Positions 25,858-35,034 of a stretch of 64,000 nt of DNA are shown here, one piece after another. Source of the DNA: an uncultured Clostridium sp. (GTDB lineage Bacteria; Bacillota; Clostridia; TANB77; CAG-508); NCBI GenBank assembly GCA_946497695.1, contig CAMMLJ010000001.1:1-64000 (forward strand), read 5' to 3'. Every line of letters begins with the position of its first letter. Position 1 is the stretch's first letter. Both the position numbers and the translations under genes were made by a program. The notes under the pieces are model-generated. The model was not told the origin of the DNA and did no database searches. It saw nothing but the letters and a program-made list of their open reading frames with translations.

Positions 25858-25888
25858 AGCTTGAGGTCGCAAATTGTGACCTCAAGTT
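25858..25888. repeat. Displaced copy of the ORF6N palindrome, between convergent genes
   Basis: Arms AGCTTGAGGTC and GACCTCAAGTT (11 pairs, one G-T) around a 9-nt loop GCAAATTGT. On the minus strand it would read NLRSQFATSS, and it matches the coding palindrome at 26 of 31 positions. It lies 7 bp after the ORF6N stop and 5 bp from the asnB stop, and probably acts as a bidirectional terminator. Confidence 0.85.
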
Positions 25889-25893
25889 AAAAA

Positions 25894-27741
25894 TTATATC
25901 TCAATTTTTGGCTCATACCTCTCAAGCCACATGTTAACTTGACATAAATACGCCATTAATTGTGGACCTGTCATCAATTGCCCAAACCAAGGCCTTGTAA
26001 AAGCAGACCCATTAGTTTCCAAAATTTCTAAAATATAATCTCTATTTAACAAATTATTAATAGGAGCATTTTTATCATTCATAATTTCTGTAAGCATATC
26101 TTTTACAGCTTTCAAATAAGTAGGATTATGCGTTTTAGGGTAAGGAGATTTTTTCCTATCTACAATTTCTGCAGGTAATACATCTTTCATTATATATCTT
26201 AATAACCCTTTTTCACGACCTTTATATGCTTTTATTTCCCAAGGAATATTCCAAACATATTCTGCTAATCTATAATCGCAGAAAGGGACACGAAGTTCAA
26301 AGCCACTGTACATAGCCATTCTATCAGATCTATCTAATAAAGTTTGCATAAACCAATTTAATGTCAAATGAGAGATTTTTCTTTTTTCAGTAGTTTCTTT
26401 AGAATCAATATCTAAAATTTCTACATCTGCTAGACTTTCATTATATCTAAAATCAATATAATCTTTTAAATTAATTTTAGAAGATATATTAGTATTTAAA
26501 AGATGCTGTCTTTCAGAAAGAGCAATAGACCAAGGGAAAGTTCCACTATTTAATGCATCTTCTCTAAAGAACCAAGGATATCCACCAAAAATTTCATCAG
26601 CACATTCACCACTCAAAGAAACGGTCGCATATTGTTTTACTTTTTTACAAAGCAAAAGCATAGAAGAATCAACATCTGCCATTCCGGGCACATCTCTTGC
26701 AATCATAGCATCTTCTAAATATTTGGCTAAATCAGGTGTATCTAAAACAATATTTGTATGATTAGTTTTATATTTTTCAACCATTAAATTAATATAATAA
26801 TTATCAGAATTTGGTTGGAAATCACTCTTAACAAAATTTTTATCATTATCTACATAATCAACAGAAAAAGTATTAAGTAGTGGAAGATCATTTTTTCTAC
26901 AATAATCACTTGCATATGCAGTAATAATACTAGAATCTAATCCACCAGATAAAAAAACACAAAGTGGAACATCAGATACTAATTGCCTTTTTATACTATC
27001 TTCTAGTAAAAATTTCACTTTGTTGCAAGTTTCACCAAAAGAATCAGTATGAGGTTTACTTCTAAATTTCCAATATTGATGAGTAAATAGACCATATTTA
27101 TTAAATATTGCAAAATTTGCTGGTTTTAATTCATAGATATTTTTAAATACAGTAGTGCCTGCAGTATGAGCGGGGCCAATTCCAAAAAGCTCACAAATTC
27201 CATTCTGGTCAACCACTTTTTCTATGCCAGGAAATTCAAACAAGGCTTTTATTTCAGAAGTAAAAATCAAATTGTCATTATTTAGAGTATAAAATAAAGG
27301 TTTTATTCCAAAATGATCTCTTGCCAAAAATAGTTCTTCTTTTTTCTTATTCCAAATTGCAAAAGCAAATATACCGTTTAAATGTTTAACAACATCATAT
27401 CCATAAAAGATAAATGCTTTTAGTAGGACTTCTGTATCAGAAGTTGTGTTGAAAATAAAACCATTTTCAATAAGTATATTTCGTAATTCAGAAGTATTGT
27501 ATATTTGACCATTATAAACGATAGAATATTCATTTTCATCATATGTAGCAAGCATAGGTTGTTTCCCACCTACAGGGTCTATTACTATTAACCTTTTATG
27601 AGCTAAATAAACTGGGGAAGATACATATTTACCTTCCTCATCAGGCCCTCTGTTAGTAAGAGTATTGTTCATTTTATTAAGAATAGAAATTGGATTTTTT
27701 ATATCTTTTTTATAATTTACAAATCCAACAATTCCACACAT
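25894..27741 (-). CDS. asnB: Asparagine synthase (glutamine-hydrolysing)
   Basis: Converts aspartate, glutamine and ATP to asparagine. The N-terminal glutaminase domain starts MCGIVGFVN with the catalytic Cys2 exposed after Met removal; RGPDEEGKY, KRLIVIDPVGGKQPM and the YNGQIYN motif follow. The synthetase domain has the PP-loop VFLSGGLDSSIITAYASDYC and SGECADEIFGGYPWF. The protein is 615 residues, normal for AsnB. GGAGGTG precedes the ATG on the minus strand. It converges with the ORF6N gene on a shared palindrome. Confidence 0.96.
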   Translation of the reverse strand: MCGIVGFVNYKKDIKNPISILNKMNNTLTNRGPDEEGKYVSSPVYLAHKRLIVIDPVGGKQPMLATYDENEYSIVYNGQIYNTSELRNILIENGFIFNTTSDTEVLLKAFIFYGYDVVKHLNGIFAFAIWNKKKEELFLARDHFGIKPLFYTLNNDNLIFTSEIKALFEFPGIEKVVDQNGICELFGIGPAHTAGTTVFKNIYELKPANFAIFNKYGLFTHQYWKFRSKPHTDSFGETCNKVKFLLEDSIKRQLVSDVPLCVFLSGGLDSSIITAYASDYCRKNDLPLLNTFSVDYVDNDKNFVKSDFQPNSDNYYINLMVEKYKTNHTNIVLDTPDLAKYLEDAMIARDVPGMADVDSSMLLLCKKVKQYATVSLSGECADEIFGGYPWFFREDALNSGTFPWSIALSERQHLLNTNISSKINLKDYIDFRYNESLADVEILDIDSKETTEKRKISHLTLNWFMQTLLDRSDRMAMYSGFELRVPFCDYRLAEYVWNIPWEIKAYKGREKGLLRYIMKDVLPAEIVDRKKSPYPKTHNPTYLKAVKDMLTEIMNDKNAPINNLLNRDYILEILETNGSAFTRPWFGQLMTGPQLMAYLCQVNMWLERYEPKIEI

Positions 27742-27997
27742 AAAAACACCTCCAAATTTACATAAATATAAAAAGTAACTTTATGTGTATAAAGAACTTT
27801 TACATAAAAATATTGTCTTGTAAATTATATTAAAATTAAAACAAAAAAGTGAAAAAAATATTGATAAAAAAACTACAAAAAAATTCAATATTTTACAAAA
27901 AGTTATTTACAATTGTCGAAATTTTATATACAATATAAACTAGTACGTGGAGAAATAAATTACTAAAGAAAATGTATATCGAAAGGGGCTTATGTAA
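27742..27997. other. Divergent intergenic region between asnB and the GT4 gene
   Basis: About 250 bp of extremely AT-rich DNA with no ORF. It holds the asnB ribosome-binding site at its left edge and a rightward promoter (27906-27934) near its right edge. No operator palindrome or riboswitch was recognised. Confidence 0.5.
27906..27934 (+). promoter_or_regulatory. Promoter of the GT4 gene
   Basis: TTTACA at 27906-27911 and TACAAT at 27929-27934 with 17-bp spacing. Confidence 0.5.
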
Positions 27998-29290
27998 ATG
28001 AAAATATTAATGCTAACATGGGAATATCCACCAAGAGTAGTAGGGGGAATTTCAAGAGTAGTGCACGATTTATCTCATAGATTAATAAAAGATGGTCATG
28101 AGGTAACCGTAGTTACATATAAGGAAGGAAATGTAGAAGATTTTGAAGATGATAATGGTGTTAAAGTATATAGAGTAAATAACTATATGATAAATCCAAA
28201 TAATTTTATAGATTGGATTATGCAATTAAACTTTAACTTAATATCAAAAGCAACAGAATTAATAAGTAAAGAAGGCCCTTTTGATGTAATACATGCTCAT
28301 GACTGGTTAGTAGCATATGCAGCAAAAACCTTAAAAGATTCATTCAAAATACCAATTATAGCAACAATTCATGCAACAGAATCAGGAAGAAATTCTGGAA
28401 TTCATGATGAAGTACAAAGATATATTAATGACACAGAATGGATGTTAACATATGAATCAACAGAAGTAATAGTAAATAGTAATTATATGAAAAATGAGTT
28501 ACAAAGATTATTTGGTCTACCATATGAAAAAATAAATGTCGTACCAAATGGTGTTAACTTAAATTTATATAATGGAGTAGAAAGAGACTACGATTTTAGA
28601 AGAAAATATGCTGCAGATAATGAAAAAATAATTCTTTATGTAGGTAGACTTGTTTATGAAAAAGGAATTCAAAATTTAATAGCAGCAATGCCAAAAGTAT
28701 TAAATGGATATCATGATTCAAAATTAATAATTGCTGGAAAAGGCGGAATGATAGACGAATTAAGAGCTGAAGTTAGAAGATTAGGGATAGAAAATAAAGT
28801 ATATTTTACAGGTTACCTAAATTTAAATCAAGTAACCAAAATGTATAAATGTGCAGATGTAGCAGTATTCCCAAGCACATATGAACCATTTGGCGTAGTA
28901 GCACTAGAGGGAATGCTATCTGGAACACCAGTAGTAGTTTCAGATGTTGGAGGATTAAATGAAATAGTACAACATAGAGAAAATGGAATGAAAAGTTATG
29001 CTGGTAATCCAAATTCAATTGCAGATTCAATACTAGAGCTATTATATAATCCAGATTTATGTGCACAAGTTTCAAGAGCAGCTAAAGCAAAAGTAAAAGC
29101 ACAATATAATTGGACAAAAATAGCACAAGATACGCATTTTATATATCAAAAAGCAATATGTCAAACAATGGCAGAAAAACAAAGAAGAGAATTGGAACAA
29201 GAAAAAGCAAAGAAAACAAAGAAAGCAAAAAATACTCAAGGAGAGATTACAAACCTATTAAGCTTCAAAAAAAGACATGCTTATGCATAA
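27998..29290 (+). CDS. Glycosyltransferase family 4, glycogen-synthase-like
   Basis: Two Rossmann-like domains of a GT-B retaining glycosyltransferase. The N-terminus MLTWEYPPRVVGGISRVVHD carries the glycine loop typical of starch/glycogen-synthase-like GT4 enzymes; VIHAHDWLVAYAAKTLKD, VVPNGVNLNLYNG, LYVGRLVYEKGIQNLI and the nucleotide-sugar motif FPSTYEPFGVVALEGMLSGT follow. The 430 residues end in a lysine-rich tail. AAAGGGG stands about 10 bases before the ATG. Sugar donor and product are unknown; storage polysaccharide or glycolipid synthesis are both possible. Confidence 0.88.
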   Translation: MKILMLTWEYPPRVVGGISRVVHDLSHRLIKDGHEVTVVTYKEGNVEDFEDDNGVKVYRVNNYMINPNNFIDWIMQLNFNLISKATELISKEGPFDVIHAHDWLVAYAAKTLKDSFKIPIIATIHATESGRNSGIHDEVQRYINDTEWMLTYESTEVIVNSNYMKNELQRLFGLPYEKINVVPNGVNLNLYNGVERDYDFRRKYAADNEKIILYVGRLVYEKGIQNLIAAMPKVLNGYHDSKLIIAGKGGMIDELRAEVRRLGIENKVYFTGYLNLNQVTKMYKCADVAVFPSTYEPFGVVALEGMLSGTPVVVSDVGGLNEIVQHRENGMKSYAGNPNSIADSILELLYNPDLCAQVSRAAKAKVKAQYNWTKIAQDTHFIYQKAICQTMAEKQRRELEQEKAKKTKKAKNTQGEITNLLSFKKRHAYA

Positions 29291-29308
29291 TTTCATAGGA
29301 GGATAAAT

Positions 29309-29644
29309 ATGAATATATATGATACAGCAAATAAATTAGCATCAGAAATTAAACAATCTGATGAATATAAAGCATATAAAGATGCTAAACAACAAATAGA
29401 ATCTAATGCAGAAGTAAAAAGTAAAATAAATGAGTTTGACAAATTAAGAGTTGATATGCAAAAAGCAATGTTAAAAGGTGAGTCAACCTCAAATGAATTA
29501 AGTATAAAAGTACAAAATTTATATACAGAATTATATCAAAATGAAATTGCTAAAAATTATTTAGAATCAGAAATGAGATTTAGTGTAATGGTAACAGATG
29601 TAAATAAAATAATAAGTGAAGCAATAAAAGATGTTATAGGATAA
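29309..29644 (+). CDS. ylbF: YlbF/YmcA-family protein
   Basis: Small helical protein of the Com_YlbF family. In Bacillus, YlbF with YmcA and YaaT forms a complex needed for RNase Y-dependent mRNA processing, competence, biofilm and sporulation. The 111 residues match the family (MNIYDTANKLASEIKQSDEY; AVKSKINEFDKLR-like region; NLYTELYQNEIAKNYLESEM). AGGAGG precedes the ATG. It is 18 bp after the glycosyltransferase and likely co-transcribed. Confidence 0.88.
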   Translation: MNIYDTANKLASEIKQSDEYKAYKDAKQQIESNAEVKSKINEFDKLRVDMQKAMLKGESTSNELSIKVQNLYTELYQNEIAKNYLESEMRFSVMVTDVNKIISEAIKDVIG

Positions 29645-29657
29645 AGATAAGGGGGAA

Positions 29658-29691
29658 GGGATATATTTTAGATATATCCCTATTTTGTTTT
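29658..29691 (+). terminator. Hairpin between ylbF and the metallopeptidase gene
   Basis: Perfect 9-bp stem GGGATATAT / ATATATCCC, followed by TATTTTGTTTT. It can act as an intrinsic terminator, but it also lies between a Shine-Dalgarno-like AGGGGGAA (29650-29657) and the next ATG at 29692. Confidence 0.65.
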
Positions 29692-30381
29692 ATGGAAAGT
29701 TTAATTATTTTTATATTAGTAGTAATTACAATAATTATTTTAAAGATTATTTTAGGAAGTAATAAAAAAATAATAATGCAAATAGCAAATAATGAAAAAC
29801 TAAATAATATAGTACAAAAACTTCCAGATAATATAAATATATGCAAAGATATTCTAAAAAAATTAAAAAACGAAAAAGTAAAAATAGAAGAACAAGAAAA
29901 TACAAATTGTTTTTACTTTATAGCAACAGATAAAATTATTTTAAATAAGGATAAAAGATATTTTACAAGAGTACAAACAATAGCTCATGAATGTATCCAT
30001 TCAACTCAAAATAAAAAGATATTATGGTTTAATTATATATTTGCAAACTTATTAAATATATTTTGGTTAATAACAATGATATTAACTTTTGCAGGAGTTA
30101 TAATTCAATATGCGTTATTTAGTGCAATTATCTTAATTTGTATAATTATATTTTATGTAATAAGAAGTTACCTAGAAATAGAAGCAATGACGAAAGCAAA
30201 ATATATTGCAAAAGAATATTTAGAAGAAAAACAAGTAAAAGAAACTAATGAAATAGTAGAAGAATATGAAAAATTGAATGATGTAGGAATAAAATATACC
30301 TGTTATAAATTAATATCTTCAAAATTATATTTATTAGCAATTTATGCAATAATGGCATGCATATTAAATTTTATTAGATAA
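29692..30381 (+). CDS. Membrane zinc metallopeptidase, YugP-like
   Basis: Predicted integral-membrane metallopeptidase. An N-terminal helix (about residues 3-22) is followed by a cytoplasmic-type domain with the zinc motif HECIH in TIAHECIHSTQNK (about 101-105), two adjacent transmembrane helices (about 118-160), a candidate third ligand in EIEAMTKAKYIA (Glu about 163-165) and a final hydrophobic helix. This order and the 229-residue length fit the YugP/Zn_peptidase_2 family, whose substrate is unknown. No ribosome-binding site lies directly before the ATG; the nearest is on the far side of a hairpin. Confidence 0.75.
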   Translation: MESLIIFILVVITIIILKIILGSNKKIIMQIANNEKLNNIVQKLPDNINICKDILKKLKNEKVKIEEQENTNCFYFIATDKIILNKDKRYFTRVQTIAHECIHSTQNKKILWFNYIFANLLNIFWLITMILTFAGVIIQYALFSAIILICIIIFYVIRSYLEIEAMTKAKYIAKEYLEEKQVKETNEIVEEYEKLNDVGIKYTCYKLISSKLYLLAIYAIMACILNFIR

Positions 30382-30458
30382 TTATTGTAAACCTCTTTTA
30401 AAAAAGCTAAAAATGTTATACAATATTGTACAAATTGTATAATATGAGGAGAAAGTGA

Positions 30459-32147
30459 ATGATAAAAAAATGGGAATTTTATAATTCAGATGATAATCTA
30501 GTAGATGATATATGTGAAAAATATAATTTAAATAAAGTAATAGGAAAAATTATTGTTAATAGAAATGTTGTAAATGATGAAGATGTAAGAATATTTATAA
30601 CCCCTACAAGAGATGACTTTAATGATCCTTTTTTATTTAAAGGAATGGACATTGCAGTAGAACGAACAATAAAAGCTATTAATAATAAAGAAAAAATTCT
30701 AATATATGGTGATTATGATGTAGATGGTATAACAAGTACTACAGTTCTTAAGAAATATCTGATGGATAGAGGAATATCAGTAGATACATATATACCAAAC
30801 AGATTACATGAGGGATATGGGCTAAATAAAAATGCAATAGATAAAATAAAAGAAAAAAATATAGATTTAATAATTACAGTAGATTGTGGAATTTCTGCAA
30901 TAGAAGAAGTTGACTATGCGGTAAGTTTAGGAATGGATGTAATTGTTACAGATCATCACGAAGTAGGAGAAAAACTTCCAAATGCACTTGCTGTAATCGA
31001 TGCAAAAAGAAAAGACAATACATATCCTTTTAGATCTTTAGCAGGAGTAGGAGTTGTATTTAAATTAATTCAAGCACTTTCCATAAAATTAGAAATTGAG
31101 CCAGAAGAATATTTAAAATACTTAGATTTGGTATGTATTGGTACAATATCAGATATAGTTCCACTAGAAGGTGAAAATAGAACTATAGCTAAACTTGGGT
31201 TAATGCTAATAAAAGTTACTAGAAATTTAGGCTTACGAGAATTAATAAAAAGTTCAGGATATAAAGAAATAGATTCTAATACAATTTCATTTGGAGTTGC
31301 ACCTAGAATAAATGCATGTGGAAGAATGGGACATGAAGAAGAGGCATTAAAATTGTTTTTAGCAGAAGATTTAGAAAGTGCAACAAAAATTACTAAAGAA
31401 TTAAACGAATATAATACACTAAGACAAAGTACCGAAAAAGCAATCTATGAAGAAGCTGTACAGGAAATCGAGAGAAAGCATTTGGATGAAAATAATTCAA
31501 TAGTTTTAGGTGGAAAAAGATGGCATCATGGTGTTATTGGAATCGTATCTTCAAAAGTAACAGATAAATACTATAAACCAAGTATATTATTAAGTTTTGA
31601 AGATGATATTGCTAAAGGGTCAGGAAGAAGTGTACCAGGATTTGATTTGTATGAGGGACTAACAAAATGTGAAGATTTGCTAGAAAAATATGGAGGACAT
31701 TCTATGGCAGTTGGTCTTACTCTAAAAAAGGAAAATCTTGAAAAATTTAAAGAGAGATTTGAGCAAATTGCTAAAGAGAAAAATATAAAAGAATTAGTAC
31801 CAATAATATATATTGATGATGAATTAAAATTAAAAGATATTAATATGGACTTAGTAAAAAGTCTAAGTATTTTAGAACCATTTGGTGAAGCTAATAAAGT
31901 TCCATTATTTTTAATAAAAAATTTAAAAATAGATTCTATAAGAGCACTTTCAGAAGGAAGACATTTAAAACTTACATTAAGAGACGAAAATTTTGTAATT
32001 AATGCAATAGGATTTGAACTAGGATATTTAGCAGAGGAATATAGAATTGGAGATAGAATAGATGTTGTTGGAACTTTAGAAGTCAATAGTTTTAATGGAT
32101 TTAGTTCTATACAAATAAATATGAAAGACATTAGAAAAAGCTATTAG
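30459..32147 (+). CDS. recJ: Single-stranded-DNA-specific exonuclease RecJ
   Basis: 5'-3' exonuclease acting in recombination and mismatch repair. DHH phosphoesterase motifs: IYGDYDVDGITSTTVLKKYL (about residues 86-105), ITVDCGISA, VTDHHEVGEKLP and the DHHA1 end-block GGHSMAVGLTLKKENL; an OB-fold occupies the C-terminus. The 562 residues equal the core RecJ length without the C-terminal extension of Bacillus. GAGGAG precedes the ATG. It heads a conserved recJ-rel-hydrolase-hisS string. Confidence 0.96.
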   Translation: MIKKWEFYNSDDNLVDDICEKYNLNKVIGKIIVNRNVVNDEDVRIFITPTRDDFNDPFLFKGMDIAVERTIKAINNKEKILIYGDYDVDGITSTTVLKKYLMDRGISVDTYIPNRLHEGYGLNKNAIDKIKEKNIDLIITVDCGISAIEEVDYAVSLGMDVIVTDHHEVGEKLPNALAVIDAKRKDNTYPFRSLAGVGVVFKLIQALSIKLEIEPEEYLKYLDLVCIGTISDIVPLEGENRTIAKLGLMLIKVTRNLGLRELIKSSGYKEIDSNTISFGVAPRINACGRMGHEEEALKLFLAEDLESATKITKELNEYNTLRQSTEKAIYEEAVQEIERKHLDENNSIVLGGKRWHHGVIGIVSSKVTDKYYKPSILLSFEDDIAKGSGRSVPGFDLYEGLTKCEDLLEKYGGHSMAVGLTLKKENLEKFKERFEQIAKEKNIKELVPIIYIDDELKLKDINMDLVKSLSILEPFGEANKVPLFLIKNLKIDSIRALSEGRHLKLTLRDENFVINAIGFELGYLAEEYRIGDRIDVVGTLEVNSFNGFSSIQINMKDIRKSY

Positions 32148-32162
32148 ATAGGGGGAATGCTT

Positions 32163-34361
32163 ATGTCAGAAGTACAAAATAAATCAATAGAAGATATAAT
32201 TAGTTTGGTAAAACAAAAAAAGAGATGGGCAGATACAAAGCTTATAATAAAAGCATATAATTACGCAAAAGAAAAACATGGAACTCAATGTAGAAAATCT
32301 GGAGAGCCATATATAATTCACCCTGTTCAAGTAGCATATATTTTAGCAGATATTGGATTGGATGAGGCTACAATTTGTGCTGCATTATTACATGACGTTG
32401 TTGAAGATACTGAAGTTACTCATGAAGATTTAGTAAGAGATTTTGGAGAAGAAATTGCCACTATGGTTGCAGGTGTTACTAAACTTGGAGAATTAAGGTA
32501 TCAAGCAAGTACAGAAGAGCGTCAAGTAGAAAATTACAGAAAAATGTTCCTTGCTATGGGAAAAGATATTAGAGTAATAATAATAAAGTTAGCAGATAGA
32601 TTGCATAATTTACGTACACTAAAATATTTAAGAAGAGATAGACAAATTGCAAATGCTAAAGAAACTATGGAATTATATGCTCCACTTGCAAATCGTTTAG
32701 GTATATATTCTTTAAAATGGGAATTAGAAGATTTAGCTTTTAAATATTTGTATCCAGAAGAATATAGGGAACTAGTCGCAGGTATAGATAAAAAGAGAGA
32801 AGAAAGACTTCAATTTATAGAAAAGATAATGGATGATATCAGGGGACAATTAAAGAAACAGAGAATAGAGGCAGAAGTTACAGGAAGAGCAAAGCATTTA
32901 TACTCAATATATAGAAAAATGAAAAGAGACAACAAAACTTTAGACCAAATATATGATTTATTTGCTTTAAGAATATTAGTTAATTCTGTAAAAGATTGTT
33001 ATGCTGCACTAGGTGTAGTACACGAAATGTACAGCCCAATGCCAGGAAGATTTAAAGATTATATAGCTGTACCAAAACCTAATATGTACCAATCTATACA
33101 TACTACTTTATTAGGAGAAAAGGGAACTCCATTTGAAGTACAAATACGTACATGGGAAATGCATAGAATTGCAGAATATGGTATAGCGGCACACTGGGCA
33201 TATAAAGAAGCAAATTATGGTAAAAAAGGAAAACAAGTTGTCACAGTTACTAAAGATAAGCTTGCATGGCTTAGGGAAACATTAGAGTGGCAACAAGACA
33301 TGAAAGATCCACAAGAGTTTTTGAATACATTAAAAACAGAATTATTCGAAGACGAAGTATATGTATTTACACCAAAGGGAAAAATACTAGTATTACCAAG
33401 AGATGCAACACCTATAGATTTTGCATATAACATTCATGAAGAGATTGGAAATCATATGGTTGGTTGTAAAATAAATAGTAAGATGATGCCAATAATTACA
33501 AAATTGCAAAGTGGAGACATTGTAGAAATTATGACATCAGATTCTCAAAAAGGACCTAGTAGGGATTGGCTTAAATTTATAAAAACAACAAAAGCCAAAA
33601 GTAAAATACAATCATGGTTTAAAAAAGAGCAAAGGTCAGAAAATATAGAAAAAGGAAAAGACTTAATTGATAAAGAAATAAAGAGAATTGGTATAAGTCA
33701 TGATGAATTATTTAAACAAGATTACATAAATGCAGCATTAGATAGATATAAGTTTAAAAACTTAGAAGATATGTATGCAAGTGTTGGATTTGGTGCAATA
33801 TCACAAGTTAAGATTATATCTAGAATGTTAGAGGAATACAGAAAGAGTCATAAAGAAGAAAATATTGAACAAAAAATAGAAGAATTAACAACTAAAAGAA
33901 AAAATGTAAAACCATCTAGTACAGGTGTTGTTGTAAAAGGAATAGACAACTGTTTAGTAAAACTTTCAAAATGCTGTAACCCAGTTCCAGGAGATAATAT
34001 AATAGGATATATTACAAAAGGAAGAGGTGTTTCTGTTCACAGAACAGACTGTGTAAATGTAAAAGATTTATTAAAAGAAGAAGACAGAATTATAGATGTT
34101 TACTGGTATACAGAGAAAGCAGCATCATACAATGTAGATATTACTGTATTTGCAAATGATAGGTCAGGATTACTTGCAGATGTAATTCAAGTATTAAGTA
34201 ATTTAAAAACAAAATTAATGGGATTAAATTCTAAAGCAACAAAAGAACATATTGCTACAATAGAGATAACAATAGAAGTAGAAAACATAGAAGAATTAAA
34301 TAAAGTATTAAAAGAACTAAGAAAAGTGGATAGTGTATATGAGGTAACAAGAAAGAAATAA
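32163..34361 (+). CDS. rel: Bifunctional (p)ppGpp synthetase/hydrolase
   Basis: Makes and degrades the stringent-response alarmone. The N-terminal hydrolase has the HD motif LLHDVVEDT (about residue 77 onward) and ADRLHNLRTLKYL; the synthetase has YDLFALRILV and the substrate loop AVPKPNMYQSIHTT; then TGS (EVYVFTPKGKILVLPRDATP), the conserved-cysteine domain (KCCNPVPGDNIIGYI) and a C-terminal ACT domain. Both activities appear intact. The ATG at 32163 is chosen since GGGGG lies 7 bases upstream; an in-frame ATG at 32157 is too close. Confidence 0.96.
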   Translation: MSEVQNKSIEDIISLVKQKKRWADTKLIIKAYNYAKEKHGTQCRKSGEPYIIHPVQVAYILADIGLDEATICAALLHDVVEDTEVTHEDLVRDFGEEIATMVAGVTKLGELRYQASTEERQVENYRKMFLAMGKDIRVIIIKLADRLHNLRTLKYLRRDRQIANAKETMELYAPLANRLGIYSLKWELEDLAFKYLYPEEYRELVAGIDKKREERLQFIEKIMDDIRGQLKKQRIEAEVTGRAKHLYSIYRKMKRDNKTLDQIYDLFALRILVNSVKDCYAALGVVHEMYSPMPGRFKDYIAVPKPNMYQSIHTTLLGEKGTPFEVQIRTWEMHRIAEYGIAAHWAYKEANYGKKGKQVVTVTKDKLAWLRETLEWQQDMKDPQEFLNTLKTELFEDEVYVFTPKGKILVLPRDATPIDFAYNIHEEIGNHMVGCKINSKMMPIITKLQSGDIVEIMTSDSQKGPSRDWLKFIKTTKAKSKIQSWFKKEQRSENIEKGKDLIDKEIKRIGISHDELFKQDYINAALDRYKFKNLEDMYASVGFGAISQVKIISRMLEEYRKSHKEENIEQKIEELTTKRKNVKPSSTGVVVKGIDNCLVKLSKCCNPVPGDNIIGYITKGRGVSVHRTDCVNVKDLLKEEDRIIDVYWYTEKAASYNVDITVFANDRSGLLADVIQVLSNLKTKLMGLNSKATKEHIATIEITIEVENIEELNKVLKELRKVDSVYEVTRKK

Positions 34362-34371
34362 AGGAGTTTTT

Positions 34372-35019
34372 ATGATACTAAAAAGAATTAAAGTACAAAT
34401 GAAGTTTGTAGGTGAAACTAATTGCTATATATTAATAGATGAAATACAAAAAAAGGCAATGGTAATAGATCCTGCAGGAAATGTAGATAAAATAATAACA
34501 ATCCTAGATAATTTAGGAGCAGAATTAGAATATATCTATTTAACTCATTGCCATGCCGATCATATAAATGGTGTAAATGAATTAAAAAAAGAAAGAGGAG
34601 GAAAAGTCCTTATTCATAGAAAAGGGAGAGAAAACTTAGAAAATAGAGTTCCTATACTTGCAGAATATATTGGGCTTCCTCAAATATATGTAAAAGAAGA
34701 CAGCATTGTAGATGATGAGGATATTTTACATGTTGGAGATATAGAATTAAGGGTTATTTATACTCCAGGACATACTAATGATGGAACATCTTTATATTGT
34801 GAAAAAGAAGAAATGTTATTTTCAGGAGATACACTATTTAAAGGTGCCTGGGGAAGAGTAGACTTACCTACAAGTGATTTTGATTCTATTATGAATTCAA
34901 TAATAAAAAAATTATTAATATTACCTGAAAATACAATAGTATATCCAGGACATGGAAAGCCAACTAGAATAGGGGACGAAAAACCAATTTATTTGGAAGC
35001 TAAACCAAATATAGATTAA
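34372..35019 (+). CDS. Metallo-beta-lactamase-fold hydrolase, glyoxalase II-like
   Basis: Zinc hydrolase of the MBL fold, 215 residues. Metal-binding motifs THCHADHINGV (the HxHxDH signature, about residues 57-67), YTPGHTNDGTSLY, LFSGDTLFKGAWGR and the terminal YPGHGKPTR are all present. It is short, lacking the C-terminal substrate domain of true hydroxyacylglutathione hydrolases, as is usual for the rel-hisS-linked clostridial member. AAAGGAG precedes the ATG, 10 bp after rel. Substrate unknown. Confidence 0.9.
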   Translation: MILKRIKVQMKFVGETNCYILIDEIQKKAMVIDPAGNVDKIITILDNLGAELEYIYLTHCHADHINGVNELKKERGGKVLIHRKGRENLENRVPILAEYIGLPQIYVKEDSIVDDEDILHVGDIELRVIYTPGHTNDGTSLYCEKEEMLFSGDTLFKGAWGRVDLPTSDFDSIMNSIIKKLLILPENTIVYPGHGKPTRIGDEKPIYLEAKPNID

Positions 35020-35034
35020 CAAGGAGTGGAAAAT

